Part shown: piece by piece, positions 24,974 to 33,322 of the stretch
How positions within the stretch are numbered: the stretch's first letter is position 1
Layout of the letters: each line of letters begins with the position of its first letter
DNA from: Pseudomonadota bacterium
Lineage (GTDB): Bacteria > Pseudomonadota > Alphaproteobacteria > UBA828
Direction: 5' to 3'
DNA: 42,023 nucleotides
NCBI GenBank assembly: GCA_027624955.1
Contig: JAQBTG010000035.1
Span: 1-42,023, forward strand
Program-made: the position numbers and the translations under genes
Notes under the pieces: generated by a model
Database searches by the model: none
What the model was told of the DNA's origin: nothing
The model's input: only the letters and a program-made list of their open reading frames with translations

Positions 24974-26116
24974 ATGGCTAAAATCGTAAAAATAACCGCG
25001 AGCGCCCACTCGCGCCCCTTTACCGACAACGTCCTGCGCATGGGATTGGGACGCAACGTCAAGCGGGATTTCGTATTCGTCAAGGTCACTGCTGATGACG
25101 GCACTATCGGCTACGGCGAAGCGCATCACGGCCAAAACCTGACGGCCATGGTGGAAATCATCGAAAAGGGCGTCGGTTCGCTGATCGTCGGTGCCGATCC
25201 GTTCGACAGCGAAGGCATTTGGGAACGCATCAAGCGCCAGCAAATTCAAACCCATGGACTTGGCGCCGGCAGCATAATCGCACTGGCCGGTATCGATCTC
25301 GCTCTATGGGACCTCAAGGGCAAGCTCCTCGGCCAGCCGGTCTATCGCCTTCTCGGCGGAGCGGCGAAGAAAATCCGCGCTTATGTCGGCGGTCTCACGC
25401 TCGGCTTCCAGCCGCTCGACACGCTGGAAAAGGAGGTCGCCGGATTTATCGACCAAGGCTATGACGCGATCAAGATGCGGGTCGGTGATACGCCAAAGAA
25501 GGACGCCGAGCGGGTCGGCCATATTCGCAAGACCTTCGGCGACGGCATCGATATCGCCGTCGACGCGGCGACGCGCTACACCGTGCTCGACCTGCCCGAA
25601 GTGATTAATTATTGCGAGACCAACCGCGTCTATTGGCTGGAGGAGCCATTTGCACCGGACAATATCCCGGCCTATCAGGAACTCTCAAGGCGCACCAGCA
25701 TCCCCATCGCTGCGGGCGAGAACCATTATACCCGCCAAGCCTTCCGAGAACTGTTCGAAGCCCGTGCAATCACCATCTGCCAAGCCGATTGCACCAAGGC
25801 AGGCGGAATCTCGGAGGTTAAGAAAATTGCCGATATGGCCGCCGCCTGGCATTTCCTCGCGGCACCGCACACCAGCCACAGCATGATCGGTGCGGCAGCC
25901 AATGTGCATCTCCTATGCGCCATCCAGAACGGCATCATATTCGAAGCCGATGTGGCGCCGATCAATCCGTTCCGCACCGATTTGGCGCGCAATCCGCTTG
26001 AAGTGGTGGACGGCTACATTATGCCCAACGACGCCCCTGGCTTCGGCCTCGACATCGACGAAAGCATGCTCGAACAATATCCGGCTGTTCCCGGGCCGTG
26101 CTACATACCCGGCTAA
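24974..26116 (+). CDS. Mandelate racemase/muconate lactonizing enzyme family protein (acid dehydratase?)
   Basis: A 380-residue enolase-superfamily protein. The barrel residues are Lys167 and Arg169 in the KMR motif, metal ligands Asp197, Glu223 and Glu249, and the Asp272/His299 pair (ADCTKAGG, APHTS) that defines the mandelate racemase subgroup. Many members with this pair dehydrate sugar or hydroxy acids. ATG 24974 is supported by a GGGAG about 8 bases upstream; an earlier in-frame start adds 12 unconserved residues. It is divergent from hyuB-3 and followed by a second enolase-superfamily gene 134 bases later. The substrate is unknown. Confidence 0.9.
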   Translation: MAKIVKITASAHSRPFTDNVLRMGLGRNVKRDFVFVKVTADDGTIGYGEAHHGQNLTAMVEIIEKGVGSLIVGADPFDSEGIWERIKRQQIQTHGLGAGSIIALAGIDLALWDLKGKLLGQPVYRLLGGAAKKIRAYVGGLTLGFQPLDTLEKEVAGFIDQGYDAIKMRVGDTPKKDAERVGHIRKTFGDGIDIAVDAATRYTVLDLPEVINYCETNRVYWLEEPFAPDNIPAYQELSRRTSIPIAAGENHYTRQAFRELFEARAITICQADCTKAGGISEVKKIADMAAAWHFLAAPHTSHSMIGAAANVHLLCAIQNGIIFEADVAPINPFRTDLARNPLEVVDGYIMPNDAPGFGLDIDESMLEQYPAVPGPCYIPG

Positions 26117-26250
26117 CGGATAGAACGAGCCCTTTCGATGAAACTCGGCATGATCATGCGCCCGAGTTAATATGAGGTACTCCCCCGGAGTCATATGGAG
26201 CGGTTGCCACCTCCCAGCGTTTGCGGGGCAATAAATATGGAGCGCGCGAC
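26117..26250. repeat. Intergenic hairpins between two enolase-superfamily genes
   Basis: Two inverted repeats are seen. AACTCGG (26142-26148) pairs with CCGAGTT (26162-26168) around an inner palindrome GCATGATCATGC. Further on ACTCC pairs with GGAGT across CCC (about 26179-26191). Neither has a clear U-run, so they may pause or protect mRNA rather than terminate it. Confidence 0.35.
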
Positions 26251-27417
26251 ATGAAAATAAAATCGGTCACTGCGACGTGGATTCACGTCCCGATCCCCGA
26301 GGCCGAACAACACATCAGTGATTTCGGGGTTGTCGCCGCTTTCGATACGGCGCTGGTGCGGATCGAAACTGAATCCGGATTGGTCGGCTACGGCGAAGGC
26401 CGCGCTTCGGTGTTCAGCAGCGGCAACAATGCGCCGCTGGTCTCGCTCATTAATGACGACCTCGGGCCAGCGCTGATCGGCGAGAATGCCGGTGATCCGG
26501 CGCGCCTTTGGGAGTACATGTATAACGGCACGCGGGCGCATTTCGCGCTGGCCCGCGCTCGTCCCTTCCCAGCCCTCGGGCGGCGCGGCCTGACTATAGC
26601 CGCGATCAGTGCCGTCGATATGGCTCTGTGGGATATTCTCGGACGCTCTCTGGATGTGCCGGTGTGGCAGTTGCTCGGCGGGCTGACCCACGCCAAGCTG
26701 CCGGCCTATGCCTCGGGCGGCTGGGCGCCAGCCGAAAAGATCGGCGAACAGTTACAAAGCTATATCGAACGTGGCGGTTTCAGGGCAGTGAAAATGCGCG
26801 TCGGCGCGGGCGATGGAGAAGTGGCAGATTCGGTGCGTCGCGTCCATGCGGCGCGCGATCATCTCGGACCCGAAATCGACATCATGGTGGACGCGCATGG
26901 CACCTACTCGGTGCCAGAAGCCAAGCGATTTGCCCGCGAGGTCGCCGATTGCCGTCTCGCTTGGTTCGAGGAGCCAGTCAATGCCGACAACAAACGCGGA
27001 TGTGCCGAAGTGCGCGCCACGACTGACATCCCGATCTCGGCCGGTGAAAGCGAATTTACCCGCTTCGCCTTCCGCGACCTCGCATTGCTGAACGCGGTCG
27101 ACATTTTCCAGCCTGACCCGGCGATTTGTGGCGGCATCACCGAATGCATGCGCATCGCCGCTCTCGCTGACGCCCATCAAATTCGGCTCGCGCCACATCT
27201 TTGGGGCGGGCCGCTGCATTTTTCGGCCGGGCTGCAAATTTGTGCGGTTTCACCGGCGGCCACCATCATCGAATACTCGCTCGGCGCCAATCCGCTGCTG
27301 CACAATATGGCGGAAGAGAATTTCACGGTTGAGAATGGCGAGATGGCGATTCCGTACCGGCCTGGGCTGGGGATTACGATTAATCAGACGTTTGTTGATA
27401 AGTACGCACGGGCTTGA
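26251..27417 (+). CDS. Mandelate racemase/muconate lactonizing enzyme family protein
   Basis: A 388-residue enolase-superfamily protein. Seen in order: Lys181 and Arg183 (KMR), Asp214 (VDAHG), Glu240 (FEEP), Glu266 (AGES), Asp289 (QPDP) and His316 (APHLWGG), the mandelate racemase-type set with a His-Asp pair. The start ATG 26251 is chosen for its GGAG at about 9 bases; an in-frame TTG at 26221 would add 10 poorly conserved residues. It is only distantly similar to the gene just upstream, so they are not a recent tandem duplication. A dehydratase or epimerase for a hydroxy acid is likely. Confidence 0.9.
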   Translation: MKIKSVTATWIHVPIPEAEQHISDFGVVAAFDTALVRIETESGLVGYGEGRASVFSSGNNAPLVSLINDDLGPALIGENAGDPARLWEYMYNGTRAHFALARARPFPALGRRGLTIAAISAVDMALWDILGRSLDVPVWQLLGGLTHAKLPAYASGGWAPAEKIGEQLQSYIERGGFRAVKMRVGAGDGEVADSVRRVHAARDHLGPEIDIMVDAHGTYSVPEAKRFAREVADCRLAWFEEPVNADNKRGCAEVRATTDIPISAGESEFTRFAFRDLALLNAVDIFQPDPAICGGITECMRIAALADAHQIRLAPHLWGGPLHFSAGLQICAVSPAATIIEYSLGANPLLHNMAEENFTVENGEMAIPYRPGLGITINQTFVDKYARA

Positions 27418-27458
27418 GGCGGCCAGTGCTGAGCGCGCATGCGCGCTTGGGTCGCCTC
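27416..27458. repeat. Nested palindrome after the enolase-superfamily gene
   Basis: A perfect 16-bp palindrome, AGCGCGCATGCGCGCT (27432-27447), is enclosed by GAGGCG (27416-27421) and CGCCTC (27453-27458). It lies between convergent genes and could act as a two-way transcription stop, although no U-run follows it. Confidence 0.4.
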
Positions 27459-27517
27459 TGCAACGTAACCCCTACCTCCCGTCCCGGGAGAAAGGATCTT
27501 GTCAGTCAGTGTGCTTG

Positions 27518-28237
27518 TTAAACGCCTGCACGCCCGACGCTTGAAGCCCCACAAACATAAAGCGTTTGGCCGTTGATGAAGCCAGAACCTTCGGCAAGGA
27601 AGAATGCGGCGGCTTGGGCGATATCTTCGGGAACGCCGATACGCCCTGCCGGAACGGTCGCGAGGGACGCAATGGTGCGGGGGTCATCGGCCGGATTGGC
27701 CTTCTTGTAGAGCTCGGTGGCGATAGGGCCAGGGCAGATGCAGTTGACCGTAATGCCATCCGCCGCCAGTTCGAGCGACCAAGTGCGGGTGAGACCGATG
27801 AGAGCTGCCTTGCTGGCGGAATAATTAGTTCTGAGCACTTTGCCGAGCGCGGCACGGCTGGCTATGTTGACGATTCGGCCCATGCCGCGTTTGCGCATGG
27901 CTGGCGCCACTGCCTGGGTGCACTGGATAGCGCATCTCACGTTTAGTGCCATTAAGGCATCGAAATCTTCGAGTGAGGTATCTTCCAGCAAAGCCGGCAT
28001 AACGACGCCGACATTGTTGACCAAGCGGCTGACCGGCCCCAGCCCCAATGCCCAATCCAACGCCGCCGCCGTTGCCTGGAGATCAGAAAGCTCGACAGCG
28101 CGAAACTCACCGACGCTAGAATCTTCCGGCGCGACGCGGTCAAAAATGATTGGGGTCGTGCCGTCCTGTTTCAGGCGGCGACAGATCGCAAGACCGATGC
28201 CTTGCGATCCGCCGGTGACAATGGCGTAATCGGCCAT
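27518..28237 (-). CDS. SDR-family NAD(P)-dependent oxidoreductase
   Basis: A 239-residue short-chain dehydrogenase with TGGSQGIG near the N-terminus, a VNNVG motif in place of NNAG, and the active-site YSASK. A GGAGG lies 3 bases before the ATG. It follows the luciferase-like monooxygenase gene by 37 bases on the same strand and is probably co-transcribed. The flavin monooxygenase plus SDR pair fits oxidation of a cyclic or terpenoid-like substrate followed by alcohol/ketone conversion. It is convergent with the enolase-superfamily gene to the left. Confidence 0.9.
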   Translation of the reverse strand: MADYAIVTGGSQGIGLAICRRLKQDGTTPIIFDRVAPEDSSVGEFRAVELSDLQATAAALDWALGLGPVSRLVNNVGVVMPALLEDTSLEDFDALMALNVRCAIQCTQAVAPAMRKRGMGRIVNIASRAALGKVLRTNYSASKAALIGLTRTWSLELAADGITVNCICPGPIATELYKKANPADDPRTIASLATVPAGRIGVPEDIAQAAAFFLAEGSGFINGQTLYVCGASSVGRAGV

Positions 28238-28274
28238 GAGCCTCCGGCGCGCCTAATCCACCTTTTCTCTCCCG

Positions 28275-29378
28275 CTACTCGGCTGCCTGCTTGTTACCGA
28301 TGGCCGAGTTGACCGCTGGCATGACCTCCTCGGCAAGCAGTTTCATCGAGCGCTTCATGGCATCTGCGTCTGTCCAATCCTGCGCCGTTTGAACCAAAGT
28401 GCCGAAATCACCGATCTCATCGCGGAAGGCGAGAATTTTTTCAGCCACCGTGCTCGGGCTGCCATAGATGGTGTAATTGTCCCGCAGATCCTCATGCGTG
28501 AGAGCATCCCCATCGTCGCCTTTGTTAATCACAAAGGCGCCTTTCATCTTGGCGCGCTCGAAAATGGTATGAAGATATTTGAAATACCAATCGCAGCTAC
28601 CGTTGGCCTCTTTGACGAACGCTTCCGCCTCGGCATCGGTTTCGCCGACATGGATGTTGCGCGCCACGCGCCAAATTGAGGGGTCCACTACCTGGCCATT
28701 TTTCTCGCGTTCCTCGGCATAGACCTGCCAATGCGATTTCACTGACCAATTGCCGATAAAATTAGCCGAAAGCGGGATAAAATCCTGTTGGGCGGCGTAA
28801 CGGATAGAGCTTGAGAACGGGCTCATCGCCGAAATTCCTATTGGCGGGAACGGTTTCTGGTAGGGCTTTAACATATGGCCCAGGCCGATATCGTCATGCA
28901 CCCAATCTTGGATCTTGATGTGCCAATGTTTGCCCTTAATGTCCCAAGGCGGCTCGCCGGACCAAATCTTGCGGATCATATCGATGGATTCGATCATCAT
29001 CTCGTTGCGCTCAGCGTCCATGGTGCCGAACAATTCGAAATCTGGCGGCAGCCCGCCCGGCCCAACGCCCATGATGAAGCGGCCCTTAGAGAGATGATCA
29101 AACATCGCCGCCTGCCCTGCGACTTGGCCGGGATGATATTGCGGCAAGCAAATCACGCCGGTGCACAGCTTGATGTTGGTTGTTTCGGTAATCAGGCTCG
29201 CTAAGAACATCATCGGCGAGGTGATCTGCTCCGGCCCAGAGGCGTAGTGTTCACCGATCCAGGCTTCCGAGTAGCCCAATTTATCGGCCAGAATGATCGC
29301 TTCCCGATCTTCCGCCAGCCCGACGTGGTAATCCTTGTCGCGCGCATGAATTGGCATCATGAATAATGCGTGTTTCAT
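28275..29378 (-). CDS. Luciferase-like (LLM class) flavin-dependent monooxygenase
   Basis: A 367-residue bacterial luciferase-like protein, FMN- or F420-binding TIM barrel. Typical are the N-terminal substrate/flavin strand FMMPIHARDKDY, the ADKLGYSEAWIGEHY segment and the FIMGVGPGGLPPDFELFG loop. The ATG at 29378 is preferred; a TTG one codon earlier is the only alternative. GGGAG lies about 10 bases upstream. It resembles limonene-monooxygenase-type and alkanal/alkane family annotations. Together with the downstream SDR gene it could hydroxylate or insert oxygen into a small molecule. No separate flavin reductase gene is nearby. Confidence 0.9.
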   Translation of the reverse strand: MKHALFMMPIHARDKDYHVGLAEDREAIILADKLGYSEAWIGEHYASGPEQITSPMMFLASLITETTNIKLCTGVICLPQYHPGQVAGQAAMFDHLSKGRFIMGVGPGGLPPDFELFGTMDAERNEMMIESIDMIRKIWSGEPPWDIKGKHWHIKIQDWVHDDIGLGHMLKPYQKPFPPIGISAMSPFSSSIRYAAQQDFIPLSANFIGNWSVKSHWQVYAEEREKNGQVVDPSIWRVARNIHVGETDAEAEAFVKEANGSCDWYFKYLHTIFERAKMKGAFVINKGDDGDALTHEDLRDNYTIYGSPSTVAEKILAFRDEIGDFGTLVQTAQDWTDADAMKRSMKLLAEEVMPAVNSAIGNKQAAE

Positions 29379-29491
29379 CAACCTGTGCTCCCATAATTAC
29401 GAATTTGCGCGATCTTATAGCGAATAATTCGGCAATGCACCACTCTCTCACCATCAGATCGTCGGCCGCCGTTAACCCCTACTTTTTTGAA

Positions 29492-29824
29492 CTATTTGCC
29501 CGCGGCGCAGGTTACGCAGACCGCCGCCATGGGATCGAGCGCCAAGCGCTGGGTAGCTATCTTCTCGCCGCATGCCAGGCAATAGCCATATTCATCTTCG
29601 TCGACGCGCTTGATCGCGGCGTCGATACGCGCCACTTCGTTGTTGCGCCGCCGGGCGGTTTCCTGCGCCATGGCCTGTCCTTGTAACGCATCCATGCGCG
29701 ACAGCCGCCCCACCCGCGTCTGATCCAACTCGACCGGTTTCTGCGCGCCTTCCGCTTCCTCGGCAAGTTCGACGAGCGCCTGCCGACGCGCTACTAAATC
29801 CGCCTTGATATTATTGATATCCAT
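29492..29824 (-). CDS. DksA/TraR-family zinc-finger protein
   Basis: A 110-residue DksA/TraR C4-type protein. The coiled-coil-like helical part is about residues 1-75 and the zinc finger is CLAC at 82-85 with CVTC at 103-106 (C-x2-C-x17-C-x2-C). The ATG at 29824 is chosen because it gives a full-length small DksA-like protein. A longer in-frame reading from 30322 extends into the divergent SDR gene and is not conserved. Such proteins bind RNA polymerase near the secondary channel and modulate stringent or stress responses. It stands alone and diverges from the SDR-hisN-HD operon. Confidence 0.9.
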   Translation of the reverse strand: MDINNIKADLVARRQALVELAEEAEGAQKPVELDQTRVGRLSRMDALQGQAMAQETARRRNNEVARIDAAIKRVDEDEYGYCLACGEKIATQRLALDPMAAVCVTCAAGK

Positions 29825-29972
29825 TGCCACCGCCGGGCATGAGACACAAAACGCCGTCTCATGCCAGATTTCGTCTATTGCGTACCCCTGCATTCCGATT
29901 AGATTGGTCAAAAGCTGGCAACGCAACAGCTTCCGAGTAGGAACAAGGGGCACGGCAAGGGGAAATTGCGGC

Positions 29973-30758
29973 ATGGACCACGGACTCGAAGGCAAACGGG
30001 CGCTGGTGACGGGCGCGGGAAGCGGCATTGGGTTCGCCATCGCCGAAGCCTTGGCGGGTGAGGGCGCCACGGTGGCACTACATGGCCGCGATTTGGAGCG
30101 CACCGTTGAAGTCCGGCGCAATATCGAGGCAGCGAACGGTCGCGCTATTTCCGTCGCCGCCGACTTGCTCAACCCGGCCGAGATCAAGGCCATGTGCGCA
30201 GACACACTCGAGCGCCTCGGCGGTATCGACATCATCGTCAACAATGCGGGATGGGCAGATTTCGCGCCGGTCCCGGAAATGGACGAGCAGATGTGGGACC
30301 GCATCATGGATACAAACGTCAAGGCGCCCTATTTGGTTTCCCGCCATTTGCTGCCGGCCATGCTGGATGCGGGCACGGGCGGCTGCATTCTTTTTAACGC
30401 CTCGACCAGCGGCAAATCGGCGGACGCGAATTGGACCGCCTACAACGCCTCCAAACATGCCATCCTGCAATTTATGAAATGCCTAGCGATGGAAGTCGGC
30501 GAACGGGATATCCGCGTCAACGCGATTTGCCCCGGCTGGGCCGAATCGAAAATGGCGAGCGCCGCGATCCGCAAGACCGCCGAAACAAAAGGCGAAGACT
30601 TCGACACCACCTACTCGAATACGATGCGCGGCAATATGCTTGGCGCATTGATTGGCCCTGAAAGCCTCGCCGACATGGCGGTCTATCTCGCGGGTCGGCA
30701 CGGGCGCTATATCACTGGCCAAGCGATCAATGTGTGCGGAGGTGTGAACTATTACTGA
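29973..30758 (+). CDS. SDR-family NAD(P)-dependent oxidoreductase
   Basis: A 261-residue SDR starting at ATG 29973, with AAGGGGA 9-10 bases upstream. The TGAGSGIG cofactor motif, NNAGWAD and the active-site YNASK are present. It is first in an operon with hisN and an HD-domain gene; its stop TGA overlaps the start of hisN. It looks like a homologue of the SDR at 20239-21042. The hisN and HD genes are housekeeping-like or of unknown role, so the SDR may be a later addition to the operon. Confidence 0.92.
   Translation: MDHGLEGKRALVTGAGSGIGFAIAEALAGEGATVALHGRDLERTVEVRRNIEAANGRAISVAADLLNPAEIKAMCADTLERLGGIDIIVNNAGWADFAPVPEMDEQMWDRIMDTNVKAPYLVSRHLLPAMLDAGTGGCILFNASTSGKSADANWTAYNASKHAILQFMKCLAMEVGERDIRVNAICPGWAESKMASAAIRKTAETKGEDFDTTYSNTMRGNMLGALIGPESLADMAVYLAGRHGRYITGQAINVCGGVNYY
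30738..30743 (+). promoter_or_regulatory. Strong Shine-Dalgarno site (GGAGGT) before an ATT start
   Basis: GGAGGT lies within the end of the SDR gene, with GGAGG 8 bases before the ATT at 30751. No ATG, GTG or TTG in the hisN frame is available at that distance. The site is the main support for ATT being the start codon of hisN. Confidence 0.6.
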
Positions 30759-31569
30759 AATTGCCAATTTATCTGACGGCGATCTTTCCGCCTATGTCGC
30801 GCTCCTGCACAAGGCGTGCGACGCTTCGGGTGAGGTCATCAAGCGCTATTTTCGCAGTCCCGTAGATGTGGTCGATAAGGCCGATAAAGGGCCCGGCGTC
30901 TATTCACCGGTCACCAAAGCGGATCGAGGCGCAGAGCAAGCCATCCGCGCCCTGATTAACGAGACGTTCCCCGACCATGGCATCAAAGGCGAAGAATTTG
31001 GCGACGAAAAGCTCGACGCCGAATATGTCTGGGTGCTTGATCCGATCGACGGCACCAAGGCCTTCATCACCGGGTTTACCACATGGGGGACCTTGATCGC
31101 GCTTTTGAAAGATGGGGAACCGGTCCTCGGCGCCATGAACCAGCCGTTTGTCGGTGAACGCTTTATCGGCGTGTCTGGCCAAACCACCCTGAACGGCCAG
31201 CAACTGCGCACCCGCGCCTGCCCCAAGCTTGAGCAGGCTAGATTGGGAATTACTGAGTTAGAAATGATGCACACTGATGCCCAGCGTCGTGCCTTCGAAT
31301 CTGTCGCATCTCGGGTCGAATATCTGCGCCTGGGCGGTGATTGCTATAATTACGCTCTATTGGCGGGGGGACATATCGATCTGGTTATCGAGGGTGACCT
31401 AATGCCGTGGGACATTCAGGCGCTGATCCCGATTGTCGAAGGCGCCGGAGGAGTGATCAGTCTTTGGGATGGCGCCCCTGTACAAGGTGGCGGCTGGGTC
31501 GTCGCGGCCGGCGACGCGGCATTACATGCCGAGGCGGTGGCATATTTGAAACATGCCGCACCAAATTGA
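30751..31569 (+). CDS. hisN: Inositol-monophosphatase-family histidinol phosphatase (HisN-type)
   Basis: Reads as 272 residues from ATT 30751, the usual size. Metal-binding motifs of the family are GEEFG (80-84), DPIDGTKAF (97-105) and MPWDIQ in the C-terminal part; DPIDGTKxFITG is typical of HisN, which removes phosphate from histidinol phosphate. The conserved first helix (HKACDASGEVI, about 20-30) is upstream of the first canonical start, GTG 30868, so that start would give a truncated protein. No ATG/GTG/TTG lies in frame between the previous stop at 30745 and 30868. An ATT with a strong ribosome-binding site is the best start; a CTG at 30805 is a weaker alternative. A different phosphatase function within the family is possible. 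Confidence 0.85.
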   Translation: MTEIANLSDGDLSAYVALLHKACDASGEVIKRYFRSPVDVVDKADKGPGVYSPVTKADRGAEQAIRALINETFPDHGIKGEEFGDEKLDAEYVWVLDPIDGTKAFITGFTTWGTLIALLKDGEPVLGAMNQPFVGERFIGVSGQTTLNGQQLRTRACPKLEQARLGITELEMMHTDAQRRAFESVASRVEYLRLGGDCYNYALLAGGHIDLVIEGDLMPWDIQALIPIVEGAGGVISLWDGAPVQGGGWVVAAGDAALHAEAVAYLKHAAPN

Positions 31570-31599
31570 TCGGGTGCGGAGAACGGTGGAGAGCGGGCT

Positions 31600-32457
31600 A
31601 TATTAAACGTAACGGAAATAACCATCAACGCGTTTACTGAGCGCCTTAAGGATGCTTACACCGCAAATTTCGGCCGGCAAAAACCAGATTATCCGGATAT
31701 CATCGCTTGGGTCGGGCGCATGTCGCTGGAGCGCATCGCCGATTCGGATGCGCTCTATCACGATGTCGAACACACGTTAATGGTGACCCTGGCCGGGCAG
31801 GAAATTCTGCTCGGCAAACATATCCGCGAGGGCGGCATTACGCCCGACGACTGGTTGCATTTCATGGTCGCGTTGCTGTGCCATGATATCGGCTATGTGC
31901 GCGGCGTCTGTATCGGGGACGTTGCCGGCGCCTATGTGATCGATCAAGTCGGCAACACTTTTTCACCGCCACAGGGCGCATCCGACGCCAGCCTCACGCC
32001 CTATCATGTCGAGCGCGGCAAGATATTTGTGCGCGAGCGCTTCAGCCAATTGGGCATGCTTGATGTCGACCGCGTGATCGCTGGGTTGGAGCTGACGCGC
32101 TTTCCTGTACCCGACGTAGGCGATGCACGCGACACCACGGGCGTCGCCGGGCTGGTGCGCGCTGCCGATCTTATCGGCCAGTTGGGAGACCCCAACTATA
32201 TGCGCAAGATCAACCGCCTTTTTCACGAGTTCAACGAAACCGGCGCGAACAAAAAAATGGGGTTCAACAGTCCCGCGGATTTAGCGGCGGGGTACTCCAA
32301 TTTCTTCTTCGATGCGGTCGGGCCGTACATCGGCGAGGGCCTGAATTATTTGCGCATGACCCAACACGGCAAGCAGTGGATCGCTAACCTCTACGCTCAC
32401 GTCTTCGCCGCCGAGCACCGCGAGCCGCAACTCGGCCCGCAGCGCGGCGAAGGTTAG
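31600..32457 (+). CDS. HD-domain metal-dependent phosphohydrolase
   Basis: An HD-superfamily hydrolase, with YHDVEHT (the first His) and the HDIGY core about 40 residues later. The frame is open from just after the hisN TGA at 31567. The first canonical start is ATG 31720, but the segment before it (with FTERLKDAY and FGRQKPDYPD) looks like the conserved N-terminal helix of this family. No ATG, GTG, TTG or CTG occurs there; ATA 31600 behind GGAGAG is the best-placed start. From 31720 the protein has 245 residues. The convergent SDR gene overlaps the stop by 4 bases. The substrate, perhaps a nucleotide or phosphate ester, is unknown. Confidence 0.8.
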   Translation: MLNVTEITINAFTERLKDAYTANFGRQKPDYPDIIAWVGRMSLERIADSDALYHDVEHTLMVTLAGQEILLGKHIREGGITPDDWLHFMVALLCHDIGYVRGVCIGDVAGAYVIDQVGNTFSPPQGASDASLTPYHVERGKIFVRERFSQLGMLDVDRVIAGLELTRFPVPDVGDARDTTGVAGLVRAADLIGQLGDPNYMRKINRLFHEFNETGANKKMGFNSPADLAAGYSNFFFDAVGPYIGEGLNYLRMTQHGKQWIANLYAHVFAAEHREPQLGPQRGEG

Positions 32458-33203
32458 CCTTTCTCTGCCAGCATGCCGCCATCGATCGGCATGATATGGC
32501 CGGTGACGAAACTGGCCTGATCCGAAAGCAACCATACCACCGCATTGGCGACTTCCTCGGGCCGCCCGATACGGCGCATTGGCACGCGCCCCGACGCCTC
32601 TGAGGGATCGTTGTTCCAGCCGCGCAGCAAGAGCGGCGTGAGGATCGGCCCCGGCGCCACGGCGTTGATGCGGATGCCTTGGGCTGCGACTTCGAGTGCC
32701 ACCGATTTGGTCATGCCGGAAACTGCATGTTTGGCTGTGATATAGGGCGACCATTCCGGATAACCGGCCAAGCCCCACATCGAACTCATATTGACGATGG
32801 CGCCGCCGCCGCGCGCCAGCATGGCCGGTATCTCAGCCTGCATGGCGAGATAGACGCCGTTGATCATGATATCGAACACGCGCTGCACCCGCGCCATGTC
32901 TTGGCTCTGCAGCGGCGCTTGATCACCCTCGACTCCGGCGTTGTTGAACGCAGCGTCGAGGCCGCCAAAAACGCTCAGTGCGCGTGCCACCATGGCATTC
33001 ACATCCGCCGCATCGGACACATCGGTGCGCAGGAACTCAGCCGCGCCACCTGCCTCGCGCACCTCGCCCGCCACGCCCTCTCCACCTGCTTCGTCTACAT
33101 CGGCAACGAGAACCTTGGCGCCGGCCGCAGCCATGGCCAACACCGTCGCCCGCCCAATGCCAGAGGCGCCGCCCGTTACCAGTCCAACACGATCCTTCAG
33201 CAT
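32454..33203 (-). CDS. SDR-family NAD(P)-dependent oxidoreductase
   Basis: A 249-residue classical SDR with TGGASGIG, NNAG and the active-site YITAK motif, and a C-terminal GGM tail typical of the fabG-like group. The ATG at 33203 has GAGAGG about 10 bases upstream; an in-frame GTG at 33227 adds eight residues. It is convergent with the HD gene. The RclA-like flavoprotein gene is upstream on the same strand (gap 119 bases) and need not be in the same operon. Substrate unknown. Confidence 0.92.
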   Translation of the reverse strand: MLKDRVGLVTGGASGIGRATVLAMAAAGAKVLVADVDEAGGEGVAGEVREAGGAAEFLRTDVSDAADVNAMVARALSVFGGLDAAFNNAGVEGDQAPLQSQDMARVQRVFDIMINGVYLAMQAEIPAMLARGGGAIVNMSSMWGLAGYPEWSPYITAKHAVSGMTKSVALEVAAQGIRINAVAPGPILTPLLLRGWNNDPSEASGRVPMRRIGRPEEVANAVVWLLSDQASFVTGHIMPIDGGMLAEKG

Positions 33204-33322
33204 GATTTTGTTGCCTCTCAAATTCACTTGATGGGTAGGTTAGCTGGCCTCCGCCCTCAAGGCTTTAAAATTGTTGGCCTGAGTGACGACGAAGAGAAAA
33301 TATATGGAATGCATGATGCTTG

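Noticed and set aside
26139-26171. Ten-codon frame (MKLGMIMRPS) between the two enolase-superfamily genes
   Set aside because: It resembles the start of a luciferase-like protein, but is too short and is explained by the hairpin there.
31567-31569. TGA used as a sense codon in this genome
   Set aside because: Several genes in the window end in TGA with ATGA overlaps to the next start, so general recoding is excluded; only local read-through is left open.
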